The position numbers and the translations under genes are program-made. From Curvibacter sp. (GTDB taxonomy: Bacteria > Pseudomonadota > Gammaproteobacteria > Burkholderiales > Burkholderiaceae_C): 35,943 nucleotides of DNA. The stretch covers positions 1-35,943 of the forward strand of contig JAFAMV010000024.1 in assembly GCA_019233055.1 (NCBI GenBank), written 5' to 3'. Below the pieces are notes generated by a model that saw only the letters and a program-made list of their open reading frames with translations, ran no database searches and was not told the origin of the DNA. Positions 24,986-34,685 of this stretch are shown here, piece after piece. How positions within the stretch are numbered: position 1 is the first letter of the stretch; each line of letters begins with the position of its first letter.

Positions 24986-25975
24986 TCAATCGAATTGGAT
25001 GGCGCTGGCTTTGATCAACTCCTGCCAACGCTTTTGCTCTGTCTGAAGGAAGCGCGCCGCAGCCTCCAACGAGCCGCCCATAGGAAGGCTTCCTTCTGCT
25101 GCGAGGCGCTCGCGGGTGATGTTTTGCGAAAGGGCGCGCTCAGCAGCTGAGTTCAGCATCTGCAGAACATTCTTCGGGGTTTTGGCAGGGGCCACCAAGA
25201 CCTTCCAATCGGTGGCCTGGAAGTCTGCAAAGCCCGATTCGGCCACGGTCGGCACATTGGGCAGGATGGGCAGGCGCTTGAGCGAGGTCACAGCCAACGC
25301 CCGCAAACGCCCGGCCTTGAGCATGCCGATGACGGCCTGCGGCGTGGCGAACATGTAGTCGGTCTGTCCGCCCAGCAGATCCGTGATGGCAGGTGCGGCC
25401 CCCTTGTAAGGAATGTCCAGCACATTGCTCATTCCCGCCTTGCGCGCCAGCATCACACCGGCCAGGTGCCCCACGGTTCCCGTACCGGCAAGTCCTTGCT
25501 TGAGGGGCGTATTGGAGGCGCGACCTGACTTGATCAGGTCAGCGAGCGTGGCCCAAGGGGCGTCCTGCCGTATGACGAGGATGGTCGGCACTTCAGCCAG
25601 TGCGGCCACCGCGACAAAATCCTCTTTCTCGTTGAACGGCACGTGCTCCGTCGCAACGGGATTGATGGCCAGGTTCGAGGTCTGCCCCAGACCCAGGGTA
25701 TATCCGTCGGCGCTCGCCTTGGCCACGATATCCAGACCGATGTTGCCCGCGCCTCCCGGCTTGTTTTCAACCACGATGGACCATTTCGTCTCCTGGGCGA
25801 TACGCTCGGCGAGCAGGCGTGCGACGGCATCCGTGCCCCCACCCGCCGTGTACGGAACGACCAGGCGAATCGGATGCGACGGCCACGCAGGCTGCGCGCG
25901 GCCGGCCCCGGTGACTGCCAGCAGTCCGATGGCGATGGATTTCTTGAACAGGTCACGGCGTTGATGGTCAGACAT
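24986..25975 (-). CDS. Bug/TctC-family periplasmic binding protein
   Basis: This 329-residue binding protein has a twin-arginine-like signal (QRRDLFKKSIAIGLLAVTGA, then GRAQP). Motifs are WPSHPIRLVVPYTAGGGTDA, VENKPGGAGNIG, and IPYKGAAPAITDLLGGQTDY with GRLRALAVTSLKRL. The ATG at 25975 has a strong GAGGAG 7 nt upstream and overlaps the CoA-transferase stop by 8 bp. It is clearly diverged from the downstream Bug paralogue, so the two may bind different ligands or work at different affinities. No membrane permease is encoded in the window. Confidence 0.92.
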   Translation of the reverse strand: MSDHQRRDLFKKSIAIGLLAVTGAGRAQPAWPSHPIRLVVPYTAGGGTDAVARLLAERIAQETKWSIVVENKPGGAGNIGLDIVAKASADGYTLGLGQTSNLAINPVATEHVPFNEKEDFVAVAALAEVPTILVIRQDAPWATLADLIKSGRASNTPLKQGLAGTGTVGHLAGVMLARKAGMSNVLDIPYKGAAPAITDLLGGQTDYMFATPQAVIGMLKAGRLRALAVTSLKRLPILPNVPTVAESGFADFQATDWKVLVAPAKTPKNVLQMLNSAAERALSQNITRERLAAEGSLPMGGSLEAAARFLQTEQKRWQELIKASAIQFD

Positions 25976-27194
25976 TGCTTTCTCCTCGGACGATGCCTCG
26001 TCCACACATGGCTTCAATTTGTGGCTTGGAATACCCCAGGTCTTGCATCAGCGCCACGCTGTGTTCTCCGAGTCGGGGAGGGTTCATTCGCACACCGGGG
26101 CGGCCTTCCCCCAGCGTGAAGGGCAGCAGGACAGTCTTGCAGGGGCGGCCGTCCGGCAGGGTGATCGGTGCGAGGGTGCCTGTGGCGTTCAGATGGGGAT
26201 CGTCCAGAAGGTCTTGTGGCTTCGTGATGGGCGCAAACGGAAGTCCCCGCTCCTCAAAGAGGCCGGCGACCTCTTGTGCCGAGTAGCGCTCTAGGTGCTT
26301 GCGCAACAAGGGCATGAGCCAGGCGCGAGCCCTGACGCGATCGTTGTTGCTGCCCAGGCAGGCGTCGGTCTTCAGCTCGGTCAGATCAAATGCGTCGCAG
26401 AACGCAGCCCATGCGGTGTCGCTGACGACCGCCAGAAAGATCTGCGCCCCGTCTTTGACCTTGAAGACGTCATAGATGGCCCAGGCTGAAATGCGGTTGG
26501 GCATAGGGGCTGCCGGCTTGCCCGTGACCGCAAACTGCATCATGTGCTGGGCGACCAGGAAGACATTGTTCTCGAACAGCGCAGACTGAACTGCCTGTCC
26601 CAGCCCTGTCTTCTCGCGTTGGGCGAGCGCGGCCATGGCCCCGATGGCCCCGAACATGCCCCCCATGATGTCGTTCACGCTGGCGCCGGCCCGCAGCGGA
26701 TCACCCTCGCGGCCGGTCATGTAGGCCAGCCCCCCCATCATCTGCACCACCTCGTCCAGCGCCGTGCGGTCTTCGTAGGGGCCAGGCAGAAAGCCTTTGT
26801 GGCTGACATGGATGAGACGGGGATTGAGCTTGGACAGCGCGTCATAGCCCAGGCCCAGCTTGTCCATCGTGCCGGGGCGGAAGTTCTCGCTCACGATGTC
26901 TGCACTGAGGATCAGCTTCAGCGCCACTTCCATGCCTTCGGCTGATTTGAGGTCCAGCGCGATGCTTTTCTTGTTCCGGTTGAACATCGGAAAGAAGCCC
27001 GCGCCGGAACCCAGCAGGTTGCGGGTGCTGTCGCCAGCCATGGGTTCGACCTTGATGACCTCAGCCCCCAGGTCGGCGAGCACCATGCCGCAGGTGGGCC
27101 CCATGACCATGTGGGTGAACTCCACCACGCGAACCCCGGCGTAGGGCAGTGTCCGGCCTGCCGCTTGAGACGGTTGATCCACGGGCGCGTTCAT
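25968..27194 (-). CDS. CaiB/BaiF (class III) CoA-transferase
   Basis: This 408-residue enzyme transfers CoA between carboxylates. Family sequence includes LPYAGVRVVEFTHMVMGPTC, LADLGAEVIKVEP, NRNKKSIALDLKS, ENFRPGTMDKLGLGYD, and the catalytic Asp175 in GASVNDIMGG. The ATG at 27194 overlaps the lyase stop by 4 bp (ATGA); the longer open frame upstream is the lyase gene in another frame. The C-terminus is complete. With an HMG-CoA-lyase-like partner it most likely activates a hydroxy-dicarboxylate to its CoA thioester, but succinyl-CoA versus acetyl-CoA as donor cannot be seen from sequence. Confidence 0.93.
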   Translation of the reverse strand: MNAPVDQPSQAAGRTLPYAGVRVVEFTHMVMGPTCGMVLADLGAEVIKVEPMAGDSTRNLLGSGAGFFPMFNRNKKSIALDLKSAEGMEVALKLILSADIVSENFRPGTMDKLGLGYDALSKLNPRLIHVSHKGFLPGPYEDRTALDEVVQMMGGLAYMTGREGDPLRAGASVNDIMGGMFGAIGAMAALAQREKTGLGQAVQSALFENNVFLVAQHMMQFAVTGKPAAPMPNRISAWAIYDVFKVKDGAQIFLAVVSDTAWAAFCDAFDLTELKTDACLGSNNDRVRARAWLMPLLRKHLERYSAQEVAGLFEERGLPFAPITKPQDLLDDPHLNATGTLAPITLPDGRPCKTVLLPFTLGEGRPGVRMNPPRLGEHSVALMQDLGYSKPQIEAMCGRGIVRGESNV

Positions 27195-28159
27195 GACGGC
27201 AGCCCCGCTTGACGGCTCGATGCCGGCTGCCAGCCCTTGGGAAGGCCGGCCTCCGGTGTCATGCCATACAGGGGCTCGTGGGGCAAGCCCGCACTCAAGG
27301 GGAGGCGTGCGGCCAACAGGCGCGCCAGGTCGATGCCGGTCTCGATGCCCATGGCCTCGAACATGAACACCAGGTCTTCCGTCACCACATTGCCGCTGGC
27401 ACCCGGTGCGTAGGGGCATCCCCCCAGCCCCCCCAGCGAGGCGTCGAAGGTCCGGACGCCGGCTTCGTAGGCGGCCAGGCAGTTCGCCAGACCCAGCCCT
27501 CGGGTGTTGTGCATGTGTGCCGCACCCGCCTGTGACCCCAGGGACCTTCGCAGGCGTGTGAACAGGCGCTTGACCTGGGCCGGGTTGGCCATTCCGGTGG
27601 TGTCGGACAGGCCCGACTCGTCTGCACCGGCCTTCACGCACGCTTCGGCGAGCCAGATCACATCGTCTTCAGCGACCGCCCCTTGCAGCGTGCAGCCGAA
27701 CGCGGTGGAGATGCCTGCCTCCAGCTTGACCGTCGGGGCGATCTCATCACGCAAGCGGGCAATCGCCCGAACCTCTTCGATCATCTGTTCGCGTGTCTTG
27801 CGCACATTGGCCAGGGAATGGGCCTCGCTGGCCGAGACCGGCATCGTCAGCTTGTGCACGCCTGCATGCAAGGCTGCCTCGGCACCTTTGAGGTTGGGCA
27901 CCAGGGCCATGACGCAAACCCCTGGATGGGTCAGGGCATGCCGCGCCACCTCGGCCGCATCGGCCATCTGGGGCAACAGGCGGGCCGGTACGAACGATGC
28001 CACCTCGATTTCCTGCACCCCGGCAGCGACCAGTGCATCGATCCAGGCTCGCTTGTGGTGGGTCGGCATCGTCGCCTTGACCGATTGCAGGCCATCGCGG
28101 GGCCCGACTTCGCTGATCAACACCGCCTCGGTGGACCGCTGTGGATGGGGTTCTTGCAT
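27191..28159 (-). CDS. Hydroxymethylglutaryl-CoA lyase-like enzyme
   Basis: This 322-residue DRE-TIM metallolyase opens with EVGPRDGLQSVKATMPT (catalytic Arg21-Asp22). It carries EIEVASFVPARLLPQMAD and the active-site Cys loop GLGGCPYAPGASGN, the HMG-CoA lyase signature. HMG-CoA lyases split HMG-CoA to acetoacetate and acetyl-CoA; relatives cleave citramalyl-CoA or similar hydroxyacyl-CoA. It is the first gene of the five-gene leftward operon, with the regulator gene divergent. AAGGAG lies 11 nt before the ATG, slightly far. Genuine HMG-CoA lyases in leucine catabolism usually sit with MCC/IVD genes, which are absent here, so a different substrate is plausible. Confidence 0.92.
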   Translation of the reverse strand: MQEPHPQRSTEAVLISEVGPRDGLQSVKATMPTHHKRAWIDALVAAGVQEIEVASFVPARLLPQMADAAEVARHALTHPGVCVMALVPNLKGAEAALHAGVHKLTMPVSASEAHSLANVRKTREQMIEEVRAIARLRDEIAPTVKLEAGISTAFGCTLQGAVAEDDVIWLAEACVKAGADESGLSDTTGMANPAQVKRLFTRLRRSLGSQAGAAHMHNTRGLGLANCLAAYEAGVRTFDASLGGLGGCPYAPGASGNVVTEDLVFMFEAMGIETGIDLARLLAARLPLSAGLPHEPLYGMTPEAGLPKGWQPASSRQAGLPS

Positions 28160-28181
28160 GGTTCAGACATCTCCTTGAAAT

Positions 28182-28196
28182 TCTGTAAGATAGAAC
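28182..28196. promoter_or_regulatory. Candidate IclR operator in the lyase/iclR divergent region
   Basis: The near-palindrome TTCTGT-AAG-ATAGAA (5 of 6 arm positions symmetric) lies in a markedly AT-rich 116-bp divergent region. A further TATAGAA half-site lies about 19 bp away (28209-28215). Its position between the IclR gene and the operon fits repression or autoregulation. Confidence 0.45.
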
Positions 28197-28275
28197 TATA
28201 TTTGAATTTATAGAATTTAAATCAAGGCCACAATCAACGTCAAGGCAGGCATTCGCCTGAAGGAAAGGTCTGTCC

Positions 28276-29022
28276 ATGCCTCGCAAGGCTCAAACGCAAT
28301 CTCTGGCCGATGAATCCAGTGCGCCAGGAGGTGCGGCGGCAGTCGACCGGGCCATCACATTGCTGGCAGCGTTTCGCACGGGCGATGCCGCTCTGTCCTT
28401 GGCGGAGTTGGCCGAACGCACCCGGCTCTACAAGAGCACCGTGCTGAGGTTGCTCGCCTCGCTCGAGCACGGGCGACTGGTCGAGCGTCTGCCCGATGGG
28501 CACTACGCCCTGGGGATGGAAGTGGCGCGCCTTCACGCCATCCATGCCGCCCATTTCTCCCTGGATCGGCTGGTCCTGCCTGTGCTCAAGGCCTTGGTGG
28601 AGGCCACCGGCGAAAGCGCGGCCTACCACGTTCGCCAGGGACGTCCGCCGAATCAGACCCGCCTCTGTCTGTACAGGGTGGACTCGCCCCACCCTATTCG
28701 CGACCACATCCGTGCCGGGGACGTCTTGCCTCTGGCGTCGGGGACCGGCGGGCGAGTGTTGTCGGCGTTCGGCATGGGCGATGAACAGCAGGTCCCCAGC
28801 CAGGACGACCGGATGCTGTATGCGCGCATCAGGGAGCAGGGCTATTTCGCCTCGGTGGGAGACCGGCTGGCCGAGGTTGCAGGCATCTCAGCCCCGGTCA
28901 CCAACACCCAAGGCGCCGTGGTGGCCGCCCTGACCCTGACGATGCCCAGCCATCGCTATGACGCGAGGTACATCAAGGATGTGCTGGCCGCCGCAAGGCA
29001 ATTGAGCCAGTGCATCGGATGA
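28276..29022 (+). CDS. IclR-family transcriptional regulator
   Basis: This 248-residue regulator has an N-terminal winged helix-turn-helix (AAVDRAITLLAAFRTGDAAL, then AELAERTRLYKSTVLRLLAS) followed by an IclR effector-binding domain (LGMEVARLHAIH, SAAYHVRQG, ASGTGGRVLSAF, GISAPVTNTQGAVVAALTL). It is transcribed away from the lyase-CoA-transferase operon, the usual layout for a pathway-specific IclR regulator whose ligand is the pathway substrate or an intermediate. AAGGAAAGG precedes the ATG. It marks the right edge of the accessory-looking segment. Confidence 0.93.
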   Translation: MPRKAQTQSLADESSAPGGAAAVDRAITLLAAFRTGDAALSLAELAERTRLYKSTVLRLLASLEHGRLVERLPDGHYALGMEVARLHAIHAAHFSLDRLVLPVLKALVEATGESAAYHVRQGRPPNQTRLCLYRVDSPHPIRDHIRAGDVLPLASGTGGRVLSAFGMGDEQQVPSQDDRMLYARIREQGYFASVGDRLAEVAGISAPVTNTQGAVVAALTLTMPSHRYDARYIKDVLAAARQLSQCIG

Positions 29023-29086
29023 GATGAGACCGTGGTCTGTGGGGCATCCGACATCCCCCACTCCGGGTTAGAACTGAGCCCAGGCC

Positions 29087-29115
29087 CTTGAAAGCCATTC
29101 AAAAGCCCTTATGAT
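29087..29115 (+). promoter_or_regulatory. groESL promoter (sigma70, with sigma32-like features)
   Basis: TTGAAA (29088-29093) and TATGAT (29110-29115) are spaced 16 nt. The same sequence read as a heat-shock promoter gives CTTGAAA, a 12-nt spacer and CCCTTATG, a partial match to the sigma32 consensus. The -10 box abuts the CIRCE element, so HrcA binding would block initiation. Confidence 0.75.
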
Positions 29116-29141
29116 TAGCACTCGAGCAGATTGAGTGCTAA
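29115..29141 (+). promoter_or_regulatory. CIRCE element (HrcA operator)
   Basis: TTAGCACTC (29115-29123), a 9-nt spacer and GAGTGCTAA (29133-29141) match the CIRCE consensus exactly. HrcA binds here to repress chaperonin genes and is released on heat shock. The hrcA gene is not in this window. Confidence 0.97.
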
Positions 29142-29168
29142 CAGCCTTCCGATCTGCCCTGTTTGCTG

Positions 29169-29189
29169 GCCCCCCGGTTGTCGGGGGGC
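29169..29189 (+). promoter_or_regulatory. GC-rich hairpin in the groES leader
   Basis: A perfect 8-bp stem (GCCCCCCG/CGGGGGGC, 29169-29176 and 29182-29189) with a 5-nt loop, followed by TTTCATC, lies between CIRCE and the groES ATG. The T run is too short for a strong terminator. It may stabilise the leader, attenuate transcription, or be temperature-sensitive structure. Confidence 0.5.
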
Positions 29190-29226
29190 TTTCATCTGAC
29201 CCCCTAGTTGCTATTCAGGAGATGCA

Positions 29227-29517
29227 ATGAACCTTCGTCCTCTGCACGATCGCGTGATCGTCAAGCGTCTGGAAAACGAAACCAAGACCGCCTCCGGCAT
29301 CGTGATCCCCGACAACGCCGCTGAAAAGCCTGATCAAGGCGAAGTGCTGGCCGTCGGCCCCGGCAAGAAGAACGACAAGGGTGAACTGAGCCCCGTCAGC
29401 GTCAAGGTCGGCGACCGCGTGCTGTTCGGCAAGTACAGCGGCCAGACCGTCAAGCTCAATGGCGACGAACTGCTGGTGATGAAGGAAGAAGACCTCTTCG
29501 CCGTGGTCGAGAAGTAA
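29227..29517 (+). CDS. groES: Co-chaperonin GroES
   Basis: This 96-residue GroES has standard family length. It starts [20 protein letters not shown], contains the mobile-loop segment [20 protein letters not shown], and ends [19 protein letters not shown]. Seven copies cap the GroEL cage in the cytoplasm. AGGAGA lies about 5 nt before the ATG. It is first in the groESL operon under CIRCE control. Confidence 0.99.
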   Translation: MNLRPLHDRVIVKRLENETKTASGIVIPDNAAEKPDQGEVLAVGPGKKNDKGELSPVSVKVGDRVLFGKYSGQTVKLNGDELLVMKEEDLFAVVEK

Positions 29518-29551
29518 TCCGCTTCATCCTCGCTCAAACCTCATTTACTGA

Positions 29552-31207
<1,656 letters not shown>

Positions 31208-31236
31208 TGCCTGCCTGAGCCTGCGCTCAAATGATC

Positions 31237-31266
31237 AAGGGCCGCTTCATGCGGCCCTTTTTCTTT
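31237..31266 (+). terminator. Intrinsic terminator of groESL
   Basis: AAGGGCCGC (31237-31245) pairs perfectly with GCGGCCCTT (31251-31259) around a TTCAT loop and is followed by a T-rich run, 30 bp after the groEL stop. It separates groEL from the convergent VOC gene. Confidence 0.9.
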
Positions 31267-31309
31267 TTCATTTCTCGGTGCTTGTTTCGTCTCGCCCGGG
31301 GTTGGCAGC

Positions 31310-31711
31310 TCAGCGCCGGGACTCCACCAGCTCGATCGGCAGGCCATCGGGGTCGGCGAAGAAGCAGAAGCGCTCGCCCGTCACCGGATCGTCGCGCAGC
31401 GGCTCCAGCACGACGCCCTCCGCCTGCAAGGCCGCCCGGCTGGCCTCGATGTCTGAGACGCGCAGGGCCAGGTGGCGCAGACCACAGGCTTCGGGGTAGG
31501 AGCGGCGCGCCGGGGGCGGGCCCGGAAAGGAGAACAGCTCGAGCTGGCTGCCGTCGGGCAGCAGAAGGTCCAGCTTGTGCGACTGCCGTTCGGCCCGGTA
31601 GAGCTCGTGCACCACGGGCAGGCCCAGCACGCGGGTGTAGAAGTCGCGCGAGCGCCCATAGTCGCTGCAGATCAGGGCCACATGGTGCAGGCCCAGCAGG
31701 GGCAGCGCCAC
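31310..31711 (-). CDS. VOC family protein (glyoxalase-like, YaeR type)
   Basis: This 133-residue vicinal-oxygen-chelate protein shows LGLHHVALICSDYGRSRDFY, YRAERQSHKLDLLL, LELFSFPGPPPARRSYPEAC, GLRHLALRVSD and FFADPDGLPIELVES, the pattern of YaeR-type proteins. The likely metal ligands are the His of LHHVA, Glu of LELFSF, His of GLRHLA and Glu of PIELVE. No ATG fits. The best start is GTG at 31711, just after the glucokinase TGA, with a weak GAGG overlapping it. It is the last gene of the sugar-uptake unit. Removal of methylglyoxal formed during sugar excess is a plausible but unproven role. Confidence 0.85.
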   Translation of the reverse strand: MALPLLGLHHVALICSDYGRSRDFYTRVLGLPVVHELYRAERQSHKLDLLLPDGSQLELFSFPGPPPARRSYPEACGLRHLALRVSDIEASRAALQAEGVVLEPLRDDPVTGERFCFFADPDGLPIELVESRR

Positions 31712-31712
31712 C

Positions 31713-32699
31713 TCAGGCCCCGGCCGAGAGTGCGCGGGCCACGCCCTGCAGGGCCGGGTTGGCCCGCGCGTCGATGACCCAGCAGGGAATCTCGGCCAGA
31801 TAGGCACGAAACCGCCCCTTGGCCTCGAAGCGGGCCCGGAAGGGCGACTGATCGAACCAGTCGCCCAGACGCGGCACGATGCCGCCGCCGATGTAGACCC
31901 CGCCGCGCGCGCCCAGTGTCAGGGCGAGCGAACCGGCCACATTGCCCAGAAAGCCGCAGAACAGCGACAAGGCCTCCAGCGCCAGGGGCTCGCCGTCTTG
32001 CAAGGCCCTCTGACTGACCTGGGCCGCCTGGGTCACCTCGGTGCCACCGGCGTTGCGCAGACTGCGCAGTGCATGGTAGAGGTCGACCAGGCCGGGGCCG
32101 GACACGACGCGCTCGGCCGATACATGGCCGTAGCGTTGCTGCAGATGCTCCAGGATGTCGAATTCGAGCCGGGTCTCGGGTGCCAGCGTGACGTGGCCGC
32201 CCTCTCCCGACAAGGGCGTGCCGAGCGCCGAACCGGGCGCAAAGACCAGACCCGAGACGCCCAGCCCGGTGCCGGCCCCCACCAGACCGATGGCGGCCCC
32301 GGGCACCGCCGATGCGCCACCGACCTGACGCAACAGGTCCGGCGTCAGGGTCGGCAGGGACAGCGCCAGCGCGGTGAAATCGTTGATGACCAGCAGGCGC
32401 TCCAGGCCCAGGGCCTCGCGCAGGGCTCGCTGCGAAAAACGCCAGCTGTGGTTGGTCATGCGCACCTCGTCACCGGTCACCGGATTGGCCATGCCGAACG
32501 CGGCCTGCCGGGGCGGCGGCGCACCGACCTCCTTCAGGTAGGCCCGGATGGCCTGTTCGACATCGGGGTAGTCCGCACATTGCAGCACGCGGATGTCGCT
32601 CAGCGCGGCCTGCTCTGTGGCCTGCCAGGCCAGCCGGATGTGGGTGCCCCCGATGTCGGCCAACAGGCGCACCGGAGCAGGAAGGGGGGGAAGAGTCAT
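31713..32699 (-). CDS. glk: Glucokinase
   Basis: This 328-residue ROK-unrelated (E. coli Glk-type) glucokinase phosphorylates glucose with ATP. Motifs are LLADIGGTHIRLAWQ (phosphate-binding), VINDFTALALSLPTL, GAGTGLGVS, the sugar-binding GEGGHVTLAPE, and LFCGFLGNVAGSLALTLGA with GGVYIGGGIVPRL. The ATG at 32699 was preferred over a TTG at 32705; AAGG lies 7 nt upstream of the ATG. It lies 48 bp after the transporter ATPase gene and directly before the VOC gene. The context implies it traps imported sugar as glucose-6-phosphate. Confidence 0.95.
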   Translation of the reverse strand: MTLPPLPAPVRLLADIGGTHIRLAWQATEQAALSDIRVLQCADYPDVEQAIRAYLKEVGAPPPRQAAFGMANPVTGDEVRMTNHSWRFSQRALREALGLERLLVINDFTALALSLPTLTPDLLRQVGGASAVPGAAIGLVGAGTGLGVSGLVFAPGSALGTPLSGEGGHVTLAPETRLEFDILEHLQQRYGHVSAERVVSGPGLVDLYHALRSLRNAGGTEVTQAAQVSQRALQDGEPLALEALSLFCGFLGNVAGSLALTLGARGGVYIGGGIVPRLGDWFDQSPFRARFEAKGRFRAYLAEIPCWVIDARANPALQGVARALSAGA

Positions 32700-32747
32700 G
32701 GACAAGCCTTGCAGGCCCCCGCCGGGGGCACTTCGAGAACTTCGGGA

Positions 32748-33809
<1,062 letters not shown>

Positions 33810-33821
33810 TTGCCTTACCTC

Positions 33822-34685
33822 TTAACCCTTGACTGCGCCGGCCGTGAGCCCGCGCACGAAAAATTTGCCTGCCAGCACATAGATCGCCATGGTCGGCAAA
33901 CCCGCGATGACGGCGGCCGCCATGTCCACGTTGTAGGCCTTCACGCTGCTCGAGGTGTTGGCCAGGTTGTTCAGGCCGACCGTGATCGGCTTGGAATCGG
34001 TGCCCGAGAAAATCACGCCGAACAGGAAGTCGTTCCAGATGTTGGTGAACTGCCAGATCAGGGTGACCATCACGATCGGGGTCGACAGCGGCAGCACGAT
34101 GCGCCAGAAGATCTGCCAGAAGCCGGCGCCGTCGATGCGGGCCGCATTCACCAGTTCGCCCGGGATCGCGCTGTAGTAGTTGCGGAAGAACAGCGTGGTG
34201 CCGGCCAGGCCGGCCAGGCAATGCACCAGCACCAGGCCGCCGATGCTGCTCGAGATGCCCAGCCAGCCCAGCACCTGGCTCATGGGCAGCAGCACCACCT
34301 GGAAGGGCATGAAGACGCCGAACAGCAGCAGGCCGAACAGGGTGTCGCTGCCGCGGAATTTCCACAGGCTGAGCACATAGCCGTTGAGCGAACCCCAAAG
34401 GGTCGAGATCAGCACCGCCGGCACCGCCATGCTGACCGAGTTCCAGAAGAAGGGCCGCAGGCCGTTGCAGTCGACGCCGGTGCAGGCACTGGACCAGGCC
34501 GTCGACCAGGAGTCCCAGTTCAGGCCGGCCGGCAGCGACAGCAGATGGCCGGCGCGGATCTCTTCGGCGGTCTTGAACGAGGTCACCAGCATGGCGTAGA
34601 GCGGCAGCAGGAAGAACAGGGCCGCCACGGCCAGCACCGTGTAGACCAGCACCCGCGTCGCTGTCAGGGAAGGCTTAGCGCTCAT
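33822..34685 (-). CDS. gtsC: Sugar ABC transporter permease, GtsC/MalG-like
   Basis: This 287-residue inner-membrane permease has six hydrophobic segments. The EAA loop NAARIDGAGFWQIFWRIVLP is where the ATPase docks. The segments SWSTAWSSACTGVDCNGLRP and FFWNSVSMAVPAV match the GtsC type of glucose permease. The end FVRGLTAGAVKG is the usual MalG-like terminus. Its start overlaps the upstream permease gene by 11 bp, so the two are coupled. Confidence 0.9.
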   Translation of the reverse strand: MSAKPSLTATRVLVYTVLAVAALFFLLPLYAMLVTSFKTAEEIRAGHLLSLPAGLNWDSWSTAWSSACTGVDCNGLRPFFWNSVSMAVPAVLISTLWGSLNGYVLSLWKFRGSDTLFGLLLFGVFMPFQVVLLPMSQVLGWLGISSSIGGLVLVHCLAGLAGTTLFFRNYYSAIPGELVNAARIDGAGFWQIFWRIVLPLSTPIVMVTLIWQFTNIWNDFLFGVIFSGTDSKPITVGLNNLANTSSSVKAYNVDMAAAVIAGLPTMAIYVLAGKFFVRGLTAGAVKG

